A stretch of 6,456 bases of DNA from Bacteroidota bacterium (GCA_021793635.1 JAJYSI010000204.1:1-6456), one strand, 5' to 3'. Shown: positions 1 to 6,405, counted from the first letter of the stretch. The notes: a model not told the origin generated them from the sequence alone. Numbers and translations are program-made.

Positions 1-1
1 A

Positions 2-2581
2 TCAAAATTCTATTTCAACTTTTTCCTTATCAGATTTCTGGTTTGTTATAATGCCGGTCCGGTACACACCGTCAGTTTTTTTGGTCGACCAGTTATCCGA
101 TAATTTTTCTCCGTCAACATAAACTGACTTAGGCTGAGCGGGAGATATAATTTCCATATTCGTTTGATGCCCGGTAAAAGAATGCAGCACAAACTCTAAT
201 TTATTTTTTGTTTTCTCAAAAGATGAATAAACGAGAGAGGAATTTGTATTTGCGAGGTAAGGAATTTCCGGTTTACCTAAAATTATTTTTACATCTTTTA
301 TACCCGTCAAGTCTTCCGGTATTACGGATGAAGCTGAATACTTTTTACCGAATTCAATCGATTTAATATATTTTCCTTTGCCTGCAACATTAACAAGCAG
401 CGGCTGTCCGTTTGCATTTAAAGTAAAAGTACATGACTTTTGCTCTGCCGAAAGAAACGGCTCAAAATTTATGTTCCAGTCATTCTCATCAATTCCATAA
501 AGATGATAGATTGTGTAAAGATACCAGCCCGCCGCCCACATAAACTGCGGTTTATCAACGGTACCATATAACTTAGGATTTTCCGTATCGGCTACTCGTA
601 CTTCATAATAAGCCGGCTGCCCGTTCGGACCATGCATAATTCCGTCAAGAGACATTGTCCTCTTAACAAAGTTCAACGCTTCATCTTTCTGACCGCTGTG
701 CATTAATGCGATGGCGTACCAGGCGTTATCCTGCGACCAGATGCCGCCGTTTAAGTAATTGTATTTCGGACCAACTTCATCGCTGAAGCCGAGCTGCTTT
801 TCATAATTCAAAAAGTCCATGGGGTAAGCGGTATAAACTCCAAGCTTTTTATCGAGCAAAACCTTTTCAGTTGTTTGAACAAGCTCGCGTGTATGCTTTG
901 CATTAAGCATTCCATAATCGGCAGCAAGCAAAGAGCCGATATAATAATGAGGATCTTCAGAACCGTCGCTTAAAAAATTCATCAAATATTTTTTCTTTGG
1001 ATCCCAGAATTTTTTTGTTATCTGTTCTTCCATCCGGTTTGCAAGCTTATCTCTTTCAATTAATTTGTCTTTATCTTTTCCAAGTACCGATGAAATGAAA
1101 TTAAAATCTCTTAGAGCTTTTGTAAAAAGTATCGTCATATAAACTCGAGGACCGAAGTTATGCCCAATATCCCACCAATCCGGGCGGTAAGAATACATGA
1201 TATCATCCTTCATTGTCTTCTTAGCATTCTTTATGCTTTCAGCAAGATAAGGATAAATATATTCCAAAAACTTTTTATCTCCGGAATGTCTTAAATAACT
1301 TGAAGAAGTAATGACAAACCAGAAATTGTTCCAGTTGTCGGAACTTGCAAGCTCTGTAACAAAAGCGGAATCTTTCCAATAATATGCATGAGGAATTATT
1401 TTTTCTGCATTCGAGTGTTTGACAATAAAAGTAAGATCATGCTTAACACGAGGTAGATCAAAATTTACTGCGGCAAGATCCGTCAGCAGTACATCATGAG
1501 TAAAATAGAAATTGTATTCAGCGGGACACGGCATCGGTATTACATCGCCGTCGATATAATGCTTATTTACAGCCAGCACAGCTTTAGCCCAATGCGCTGA
1601 ATGATCGATCCATTTATCTCCGGTTTTCCAGACGCTTTCATCATAAGATTTATTTAGGACATAATCTTCGTATTGTGCAACTTCATTCTTATAATTTTGA
1701 AGAAGATATTTTACAATCTCTTTAGCTTCATTCTGTTTGCATGATCCGATAATTTGAACGACTTTCATTTCCTGTCCCGGAGCCAGCTCTTTTTTGTAAA
1801 GAAATTCTGCCGCCGGAATACCGGGATTTTCTTTTGAGAAAGTTTTTTCAGGTAAATTTCCTTCGTGATTATACCACCAATCACCGTCCGGTTTTTTTGA
1901 TGAGTTTAAATCTCCTGCTGTATTGAAGCTGACCGGAGCTTCTCCTGCGTTTGCGGCAAACACATCCGCATACTGAGTTTCAATATCGTTAAAGTTGGCA
2001 TAGACTGCATTTCCGGTCTTATCAAATTCCGTGGAAGCTTTGTCCATCAACGCGTAGGTATGACAGGTTTTGAGTGAAGTTTCCAGATGAGTATAAAATT
2101 CAAATTCTTCTTTTTTGCTGCCGAGATTTTTTATGATAAAAGTAACTACCATTGCTGGTTTGTCTTTGCAAAATTCATAGGAGACATTAATTGATTTTTG
2201 CCTGCCGACTTTTTGGAAAGAAACAGAATACGGAGTCAGATCAAATTTATAAGGCTTTAATCCGAGCCATTCTTTTTTGCCGCTGCCGATTTTAAGTCCG
2301 GCTGCCATAATGAAAGTCGTATCGCGGTGCCAGTAATCGGTGCTTAAATCAATGCTGTTGGCAACCGGGTAGTAAAAGCTGATTCGCTGCGGCAGTATGC
2401 TGCTATGATGATACTCTACACCGACAAACTTATTGCCGATTTCAATTTTAGCATCTTTATTAAATTTAACATGTAAATCTTTTTGCAATTGATTATAAGA
2501 TTTCTCTACCTGACCAAAGCTTGCCGAGGCAAGCAGCGAAATAAAAATTAAGCAAATTAATAGTTTTGAATGTGTTCTCAT
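2..2581 (-). CDS. Secreted (alpha/alpha)6-barrel glycoside-hydrolase-like protein (amylo-alpha-1,6-glucosidase/GDE-like), complete
   Basis: 859 residues, ATG at 2581 to TGA at 2-4. Residues 1-23 form a signal peptide: basic start MRTHSK, hydrophobic core LLICLIFISLLASA, likely cut before Q24. There is no lipobox Cys, so it is probably periplasmic or secreted. Residues ~30-290 look like a beta-sandwich N-terminal domain. Residues ~315-705 look like an (alpha/alpha)6 barrel rich in Trp/Tyr/Asp clusters: YFTHDVLLTDLA (359-370), SDNWNNFW (414-421), RPDWWDIGHN (466-475), GGIWSQDNAWYAIAL (612-626) and FMWAAGWYLYTIYHLYG (680-696). This layout is known from glycogen-debranching C-domains, GH94 and related six-hairpin glycosidases. 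Residues ~710-859 form a C-terminal beta domain with a VYVDGEKL motif (820-827), as often follows such barrels. D471 and D618 are candidate acidic catalytic residues, by inference only. Family and substrate are unresolved; it could also be a phosphorylase-like relative. No SusC/SusD or sugar genes are visible beside it. Confidence 0.75.
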   Translation of the reverse strand: MRTHSKLLICLIFISLLASASFGQVEKSYNQLQKDLHVKFNKDAKIEIGNKFVGVEYHHSSILPQRISFYYPVANSIDLSTDYWHRDTTFIMAAGLKIGSGKKEWLGLKPYKFDLTPYSVSFQKVGRQKSINVSYEFCKDKPAMVVTFIIKNLGSKKEEFEFYTHLETSLKTCHTYALMDKASTEFDKTGNAVYANFNDIETQYADVFAANAGEAPVSFNTAGDLNSSKKPDGDWWYNHEGNLPEKTFSKENPGIPAAEFLYKKELAPGQEMKVVQIIGSCKQNEAKEIVKYLLQNYKNEVAQYEDYVLNKSYDESVWKTGDKWIDHSAHWAKAVLAVNKHYIDGDVIPMPCPAEYNFYFTHDVLLTDLAAVNFDLPRVKHDLTFIVKHSNAEKIIPHAYYWKDSAFVTELASSDNWNNFWFVITSSSYLRHSGDKKFLEYIYPYLAESIKNAKKTMKDDIMYSYRPDWWDIGHNFGPRVYMTILFTKALRDFNFISSVLGKDKDKLIERDKLANRMEEQITKKFWDPKKKYLMNFLSDGSEDPHYYIGSLLAADYGMLNAKHTRELVQTTEKVLLDKKLGVYTAYPMDFLNYEKQLGFSDEVGPKYNYLNGGIWSQDNAWYAIALMHSGQKDEALNFVKRTMSLDGIMHGPNGQPAYYEVRVADTENPKLYGTVDKPQFMWAAGWYLYTIYHLYGIDENDWNINFEPFLSAEQKSCTFTLNANGQPLLVNVAGKGKYIKSIEFGKKYSASSVIPEDLTGIKDVKIILGKPEIPYLANTNSSLVYSSFEKTKNKLEFVLHSFTGHQTNMEIISPAQPKSVYVDGEKLSDNWSTKKTDGVYRTGIITNQKSDKEKVEIEF

Positions 2582-2590
2582 TACAAAAAC

Positions 2591-2596
2591 ATCCTT
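2591..2596 (-). promoter_or_regulatory. Ribosome binding site of the glycosidase gene
   Basis: Read on the minus strand this is AAGGAT, nine bases before the ATG at 2581. It supports that start, which also gives a well-formed signal peptide directly at the N-terminus. Confidence 0.6.
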
Positions 2597-2604
2597 ATAA
2601 ATTC

Positions 2605-2655
2605 TGAAAGTAATTTTTTTATGGCAAGAATTTTTTCGAGACTAAATTACTTTCA
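2605..2655. repeat. Perfect 12-bp inverted repeat upstream of the glycosidase gene, possible operator
   Basis: TGAAAGTAATTT at 2605-2616 is exactly mirrored by AAATTACTTTCA at 2644-2655, with a 27-base spacer and 39 bp between arm centres. The arms lie 24-74 bp in front of the glycosidase start. The core AAGTAATTT recurs in direct orientation at 2729-2737, and AGGTAATTT occurs at 2699-2707. The distal arm overlaps a possible minus-strand promoter box at 2642-2649, so it may be a paired operator or, if transcribed, a leader hairpin. AT-richness raises the chance of coincidence, but 12 of 12 matches is longer than expected by chance in so short an interval. Confidence 0.45.
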
Positions 2656-2673
2656 ATAATTTTTCTGAACAAG
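2642..2673 (-). promoter_or_regulatory. Candidate Bacteroidota-like promoter for the glycosidase gene
   Basis: On the minus strand CTTG (2670-2673) is followed, 20 bases on, by TAATTTAG (2642-2649). TAATTTAG is one mismatch from the Bacteroidota consensus TAnnTTTG, whose usual partner is TTTG 19-21 bases upstream. A start near 2635 would give a leader of about 55 bases. Both boxes are imperfect, so this is tentative. Confidence 0.25.
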
Positions 2674-2858
2674 TTTTGATGAGAGTTAAATTTGGTTAAA
2701 GGTAATTTTAATTGAAACTCGTCACGACAAGTAATTTAACAGTTAAACAATTTCCTCTGCTCTTTAATTCTTAAAAGCATCTAACGTAATTTGGTGCTGC
2801 TGATTTAAATATGATGAAGTCGTAAATTCGCATTCAAAAATTTACAGAGATAAATAAG

Positions 2859-3293
2859 ATGAGTAAATCGTACGACCCCAGGATGCACTCGGCAGAGCAT
2901 ATACTAAACCAGACAATGGTAAGAATGTTTAACCGGGGCAGATCTTTCAGCGCACATATCGAAAAGAAGAAATCAAAGTGCGACTACCGCTTCGACCGTA
3001 ATTTGACGCAGCAGGAATTGGATAAAATCGAAAAGACAGTAAATGAAGTTATAAATGCGGACATGAAGGTTACTGAAGAATTCATTCCAAGAGAAGAAGC
3101 TCAGAATAAATTTAATCTTGAAAGGCTTCCAGAAGAAGCAGGAGATAATATCAGGATAATTAAAATCGGAGATTATGATGCATGCCCCTGCATCGGAATG
3201 CACATTAGTTCAACAAAAGAAATCGGCAGCTTTAAAATTATTTCGTCTGGCTTCGAAGATGGTGTTTTAAGAATACGCTTTAAGCTTGAGTAA
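2859..3293 (+). CDS. alaX: Stand-alone alanyl-tRNA editing protein, short AlaX type
   Basis: 144 residues, ATG at 2859 to TAA at 3291-3293. It matches the second additional (SAD) editing domain of alanyl- and threonyl-tRNA synthetases without any synthetase core. The zinc/catalytic signature is present: HSAEH gives H10 and H14 (HxxxH) near the N-terminus, and CPCIGMH gives C111 and H115 (CxxxH) near the end. Families with this domain hydrolyse wrongly charged Ser-tRNA(Ala) or Gly-tRNA(Ala) in the cytoplasm, protecting translation. The length fits the short AlaX class; the N-terminal beta-barrel domain of long AlaX is absent. The usual CGGTH of AlaRS is CIGMH here, which keeps both metal ligands but alters the residues between them. 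The start is chosen because HxxxH lies close to the N-terminus in this class. The Shine-Dalgarno is weak (AGAGA, 8 bases upstream). It appears monocistronic and converges on the histidine kinase gene. Exact amino-acid specificity cannot be read from sequence. Confidence 0.85.
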   Translation: MSKSYDPRMHSAEHILNQTMVRMFNRGRSFSAHIEKKKSKCDYRFDRNLTQQELDKIEKTVNEVINADMKVTEEFIPREEAQNKFNLERLPEEAGDNIRIIKIGDYDACPCIGMHISSTKEIGSFKIISSGFEDGVLRIRFKLE

Positions 3294-3343
3294 ATTTATA
3301 TTAATCTCTTTACAGTATTAATTTTTTCCCAAACAAAAAGAAT

Positions 3344-3595
3344 AAATTGCAGTGTAAATATCCAAAATGCTCGAGTAGAAAGAATAAACATTAATATAAA
3401 TATCTGAAATGGGTACTTGGAAATAATAAATACGCACGTAACTAATTACAACGTACATGGAAAAAGAAAGAATGTCCGCATGAATTTCTCATATGTTCGT
3501 ATAAAAAGAATAAATGTCCGCGTAAATATCTGAAATGTGCACATAAAAAGAATTTATACGGACATTTTGATAATAAACATGCGAATTTAAGCTAA
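3344..3595. repeat. Degenerate tandem array, exact 21-bp half-period and 42-bp period
   Basis: Twelve consecutive 21-base half-units start at 3344, 3365, 3386, 3407, 3428, 3449, 3470, 3491, 3512, 3533, 3554 and 3575, with no indel. They alternate. A-type is a 12-bp core like AAATGTCCGCRT plus spacer AAATATCTG; it is clear at 3344, 3386 and 3512, and degraded at 3428 and 3470. B-type is a core like AAATGTGCACAT plus spacer AAAAAGAAT; it is clear at 3365, 3491 and 3533, and degraded at 3407 and 3449. The last two half-units (3554-3595) are strongly diverged and resemble cores in inverted orientation. A partial match (AAAAAGAAT at 3335-3343) precedes the array. Spacers are better conserved than cores, and several cores are near-palindromic. 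The array sits between the 3' ends of alaX and the kinase gene, so it is not a promoter array for either. It is a minisatellite-like element of unknown role; a repeated protein-binding site or a degraded coding repeat are alternatives. Confidence 0.8.
3512..3567. repeat. Large imperfect nested palindrome in the last array units
   Basis: AAATGTCCGCGTAAAT (3512-3527) pairs with ATTTATACGGACATTT (3552-3567) at 14 of 16 positions, plus one G-T. The enclosed 24 bases contain the perfect palindrome ATGTGCACAT (3535-3544), and both share the same centre between 3539 and 3540. It could fold as a long hairpin in transcripts from either converging gene, or extrude as a cruciform. It lacks a following T-run on either strand, so it is not a classic intrinsic terminator. 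Confidence 0.6.
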
Positions 3596-3654
3596 AATTA
3601 AATGATTATAATTCTTGCAAGGATATGACAAAAATTAAACAATTCCACAATTTA

Positions 3655-5559
3655 TTAAGCGTAGGTTTTATTTAGATGAGGAAATGAAATATCTATTGCC
3701 GTCCCCTTGTCTTTTTCACTGTTAATTTCAAACTCGCCGCCGAGAAGCTTAGTAAGCTTATAAGCAACTGTTAAGCCGAGACCTGCTCCTTCATATTTGC
3801 GTACATAAGCATCCTCTTCCTGTACAAACGGCTCAAGCAGCTTTTTAATTTCCGTCATGTCTATTCCCTTCCCGGTATCAGAAATTTGGATTATTGCCTT
3901 GCCATCTTTTATCATAGAAAACATGCTGACATCACCATGGTCGGTATACTTAATAGCATTCTCAACAATTGAACAGATTATTTTTTCAAACTTCACCCAG
4001 TCGGTTTTTATAATAATTTCGTCAGAGTCGGAGTTAAAATAAAAATTTAACTTTTTGCTTAAAGCATCTTCCTGCATTTTATGAAATACAGCCTTCAATA
4101 CCTGGTTGCAGTTCATCTCAACCATTTCAAGCTCAACTTCACCAGATTCAATCTGCGATACATCAACAATGTTGCTGAACAGCTTAAGGACACGGTTAAG
4201 TACATCTTTAAACGAAAACACCAGCTCACGAATGGTATTGTAATCCTTATCCGAAATGCATTCTTCGATAATTTCAGAATATCCGCTGATGGCGTTTAAT
4301 GGCGTTCTAATTTCGTGTGACATATTTTCAAGCAAAGCGGTTTTCAGTTTGTGAAGATTCAATTCTTTTTCATAAGCCTTCTTTAACTGCTCCTCATACA
4401 AAATATGATCTGTAATGTCATGCATGTTGACAATAAATATTTTCTCGTCTTCTATCCTATCATCAACAGCAGTAATTTTTATTCTGTATTCGCATCCGTT
4501 GTATGAGAGATCAATCTCCGCGGTTCCTTCACCCCTGTTTTCTTCGGGAGCCGGTATTTCGCCTCCGGCTTCGATATCTGCAATAGAAACTTTTATAAAC
4601 TCAAAAAATTTCTTCTCAAGAATTGTCTCTATATTCTTTCTAACGGATTTATTCTTATCGATTGAAAAAATTCTGCAGAAATTTTCATTTGCATTTTCAA
4701 ATAAAAGCTCGCCTTTCTTTTTCTTAAAGATAAAAAGGAGATCCGATGTATTATTGATTATTGACTTGAGTCTTCTTTCAGACCTCTTTATAAACTGATT
4801 TTTAAGGATATAATTTGTAATATCGTTTGCGGTTAAGATGAATTTCAAATTATCCTCGCCTGTCCTAAAAACAGGATTCAATTTAAGCTCAAGATAATGG
4901 ACGCTTTCATCAACATCCGTAAAAGAAATCGTCTTCATCCAAATCCTGCAGTTATCTATGCTTTCGTCAAGCTGACGCTTTTCTTCCTGAGTTAAATAAA
5001 AAGAAAGCGCATCGGATAAATTGGCGTTATAAATTAATTCGATTCCTGTCTTAAGTATTTTCTCAAAAGAATTTGTAGAATAGGCAACCCTGCCCTCGTC
5101 ATCAGTTATCAGCAGCGGCACATGCCCGTATTCTAGCGCGTTGTGAAGGTTGTTTATCTTTTCCTCAAGCTCTGCTTTTTCTTCAAGGGACTTAAAGATC
5201 AAGACAAAATATTCTTTCCCGTCAATCAGAATTCTTTCGGCTTCAACATTGTAATTGTAGTTTTTCAGATCATGTTCCGGCGAAAAATAAATATCGAAAT
5301 GAAAATTGCTGTAGCTGCTGCCGGTAAGAGCAATAAGAAGGTAGCCGAGGTCAGGCTCTGAATTCAAATCAAAAAAAGTCTGCGTCTCCTGAAGAGGGAA
5401 ACTGTTTTTGAAAGTTCTGTTTGAGAAAATTATCTTACATGCCGAGTCCACAATCATTAAAGGATTGCTTTCCGGAAGATTGTAGAGAGATGTAAACTCC
5501 GATAATGATAAAAAGTTTTTACGCTCGTTAAAATTGCCTAAGCCTAGGTCGTTATGCAT
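3655..5559 (-). CDS. Soluble PAS-domain sensor histidine kinase
   Basis: 634 residues, ATG at 5559 to TAA at 3655-3657. No signal peptide or membrane segment is visible, so it should act in the cytoplasm. Three PAS-like sensor domains lie at about 25-125 (NPLMIVDSACKIIFSN), 140-252 (PLLITDDEGRVAYSTN) and 262-388 (DLLFIFKKKKGELLFEN). A charged helix at 124-140 links the first two. The HisKA domain (~400-470) has ENMSHEIRTPLNAI with phospho-acceptor H415 (codon 4315-4317). The HATPase domain (~515-628) has the N box IVENAIKYT (E533, N534), G1 DTGKGI (561-566), F-box region EPFVQEED (576-583) and G2 GAGLGLTVAYKL (591-602). All catalytic boxes look intact. There is no receiver or DNA-binding domain and no response regulator nearby, so it is an orphan kinase within this window. 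Its start overlaps the end of the upstream unknown gene by 8 bp with only a poor Shine-Dalgarno, suggesting translational coupling. The signal sensed is unknown. Confidence 0.92.
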   Translation of the reverse strand: MHNDLGLGNFNERKNFLSLSEFTSLYNLPESNPLMIVDSACKIIFSNRTFKNSFPLQETQTFFDLNSEPDLGYLLIALTGSSYSNFHFDIYFSPEHDLKNYNYNVEAERILIDGKEYFVLIFKSLEEKAELEEKINNLHNALEYGHVPLLITDDEGRVAYSTNSFEKILKTGIELIYNANLSDALSFYLTQEEKRQLDESIDNCRIWMKTISFTDVDESVHYLELKLNPVFRTGEDNLKFILTANDITNYILKNQFIKRSERRLKSIINNTSDLLFIFKKKKGELLFENANENFCRIFSIDKNKSVRKNIETILEKKFFEFIKVSIADIEAGGEIPAPEENRGEGTAEIDLSYNGCEYRIKITAVDDRIEDEKIFIVNMHDITDHILYEEQLKKAYEKELNLHKLKTALLENMSHEIRTPLNAISGYSEIIEECISDKDYNTIRELVFSFKDVLNRVLKLFSNIVDVSQIESGEVELEMVEMNCNQVLKAVFHKMQEDALSKKLNFYFNSDSDEIIIKTDWVKFEKIICSIVENAIKYTDHGDVSMFSMIKDGKAIIQISDTGKGIDMTEIKKLLEPFVQEEDAYVRKYEGAGLGLTVAYKLTKLLGGEFEINSEKDKGTAIDISFPHLNKTYA

Positions 5560-6208
5560 TTACTACTTTTATGGTTTTGATAGTTATTGCTTTATAAAAG
5601 TCTGATTCTTCAGATTGCCGGTTTTCTTTTTTAAGCTTCAAAAGCTTGTCTAAAAAGATAAAAACCTGGTTGTTCAACTGTTCGAACTCATTCTTAATGC
5701 CGTAAGAAATTCCGCTCAATAAATCTTCAATTACATACGGATCGCTTCTGTTTATTTCTCGGTAAATCCTTAGATCAATAACCCGGTTAAAAAAAACATT
5801 CATCGAAGAAAAATTAATTAAAGCCGGCTCTTCATTATAATTTATTTCACTTACTGCAGCGGACAAATCGGAATAAATTTTGAGAAACGATCCCTCATAA
5901 TTTGCTTCCTTCATCAAATTATAATCGAGCGAATTAAGAATTTTTAAATTTGCAAGATCAATTGTGGTTTTAAACTCTATATTCGAAATGATAAAATTGA
6001 GAAATAATTTTTCATTTGCTGAATGTTTTAGTTCCTTTAATTTCCAATTGACCTGGTTAAGGAACTGGAATGCCGGAGAAATATTTACAGAATCATGGAC
6101 ATCCGCCCGCCGGTTATACGCTGAGGCAGCATTTATCCCGAAACCTGCCGGTTTGGCAGATTTACTGTACTCGCTTCCCGCGCTGATATTGTCAATTTTA
6201 TTTAACAT
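5552..6208 (-). CDS. Unrecognised 218-residue cytoplasmic protein, first gene of the kinase operon
   Basis: 218 residues, ATG at 6208 to TAA at 5552-5554. I do not recognise a family. The first ~45 residues are rich in Ser/Ala/Asn/Gly and probably disordered (KSAKPAGFGINAASAYNRR). From DSVNISPAFQFLNQVNWKL (about residue 39) on, it is largely helical and charged, ending in a Lys/Glu-rich helix (FIFLDKLLKLKKENRQ) and a short beta-like tail. No signal peptide, membrane segment, Cys cluster or catalytic motif is visible. The start is supported by a strong Shine-Dalgarno (GAGGAA on the minus strand). The stop codon lies inside the kinase start region, giving an 8-bp overlap, so the two are almost certainly co-transcribed and coupled. 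By context it could be an input, inhibitor or scaffold partner of the kinase, which is inference. The flexible N-terminus followed by 'DSVNIS' loosely recalls small flagellar regulators such as FlgM, but the resemblance is too weak to name it. Confidence 0.8.
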   Translation of the reverse strand: MLNKIDNISAGSEYSKSAKPAGFGINAASAYNRRADVHDSVNISPAFQFLNQVNWKLKELKHSANEKLFLNFIISNIEFKTTIDLANLKILNSLDYNLMKEANYEGSFLKIYSDLSAAVSEINYNEEPALINFSSMNVFFNRVIDLRIYREINRSDPYVIEDLLSGISYGIKNEFEQLNNQVFIFLDKLLKLKKENRQSEESDFYKAITIKTIKVVNA

Positions 6209-6213
6209 GCCAA

Positions 6214-6219
6214 TTCCTC
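6214..6219 (-). promoter_or_regulatory. Ribosome binding site of the 218-residue gene
   Basis: Minus-strand GAGGAA, five bases before the ATG at 6208. It is the strongest Shine-Dalgarno in the window and fixes this start; the kinase downstream lacks a comparable site. Confidence 0.65.
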
Positions 6220-6350
6220 AACTTATTATCGAAAAATTTTGCAGGAAATTGAGGGCTTTGAGGTTAATGCGAATATAAAACTGAGGCTGAAAGCTATCTT
6301 AAAATTATTGAGCAAGCGGGAACTAAAAAAGAAGTTGGAATCCGAAGTTT

Positions 6351-6391
6351 AGAAGTCAGAAGTTAAAAGCTGTTTCGAATCTTAGACTTCT
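6351..6391. repeat. Small inverted repeat AGAAGTC/GACTTCT
   Basis: AGAAGTC (6351-6357) is mirrored by GACTTCT (6385-6391). An overlapping alternative pairs CAGAAGT (6357-6363) with ACTTCTG (6386-6392). The arms are seven bases with loops of 27 or 22 bases, so it is weak alone. With the palindrome 15 bp further right it may be part of one intergenic repeat element. Confidence 0.3.
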
Positions 6392-6405
6392 GTTCTCCAA
6401 ATCCA

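Larger units (their letters stand above)
2582..2858. other. Divergent intergenic region between the glycosidase gene and alaX
   Basis: 277 bp of AT-rich DNA that must carry both outward promoters. Toward alaX, TAAATTTG at 2687-2694 matches TAnnTTTG but has no good upstream TTTG box, and it lies far (about 165 bp) from the ATG. Just before alaX, GTAAATT (2822-2828) and AATTTAC (2839-2845) could form a weak 7-bp AT stem with a 10-base loop ending one base before the poor Shine-Dalgarno AGAGA (2846-2850). No small ORF with a ribosome binding site and no RNA gene was recognised. Confidence 0.5.
3294..3654. other. Convergent intergenic region between alaX and the kinase gene
   Basis: 361 bp without a supportable gene. 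It contains the 21/42-bp array (3344-3595). The left flank has a weak terminator-like feature for alaX: ATTAAT at 3300-3305 can pair with ATTAAT at 3317-3322, followed by a T-run to 3327; the stem is only six A-T pairs. The right flank, 3596-3654, is AT-rich with no repeat match and no convincing terminator for the kinase gene. The plus frame through 3461-3595 is open but has no start or ribosome binding site, and the older repeat copies contain stop codons. Confidence 0.6.

Noticed and set aside
2822..2845. Riboswitch or thermosensor before alaX
   Set aside because: Only a single 7-bp AT stem is seen, with no recognisable aptamer core. Such stems are common in AT-rich leaders.
2973..3203. 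76-residue minus-strand ORF inside alaX
   Set aside because: It lies fully opposite a gene with intact conserved motifs and has no ribosome binding site; it is a shadow frame.
3300..3327. Intrinsic terminator of alaX
   Set aside because: The T-run is present, but the stem is only six A-T pairs (ATTAAT/ATTAAT), which is too weak to call.
3344..3595. CRISPR array
   Set aside because: The period is only 21/42 bp, spacer-like cores are about 12 bp and related to each other, and there is no cas gene. CRISPR repeats are longer, near-identical, and separated by unrelated spacers of about 30 bp.
3344..3595. Plasmid-type iteron origin
   Set aside because: The 21-bp period fits iterons, but there is no Rep gene, no DnaA-box cluster, and the copies are too diverged. 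The context is chromosomal, between housekeeping and signalling genes.
5964..6278. 104-residue plus-strand ORF over the start of the 218-residue gene
   Set aside because: It is antisense to a gene with a strong ribosome binding site and operon context. The translation looks non-natural and no start signal supports it.
6206..6352. Partial or small coding region on the plus strand
   Set aside because: The open frame is about 48 codons with no ATG plus ribosome binding site. Two competing frames and the reverse strand are equally open, so it looks like chance.
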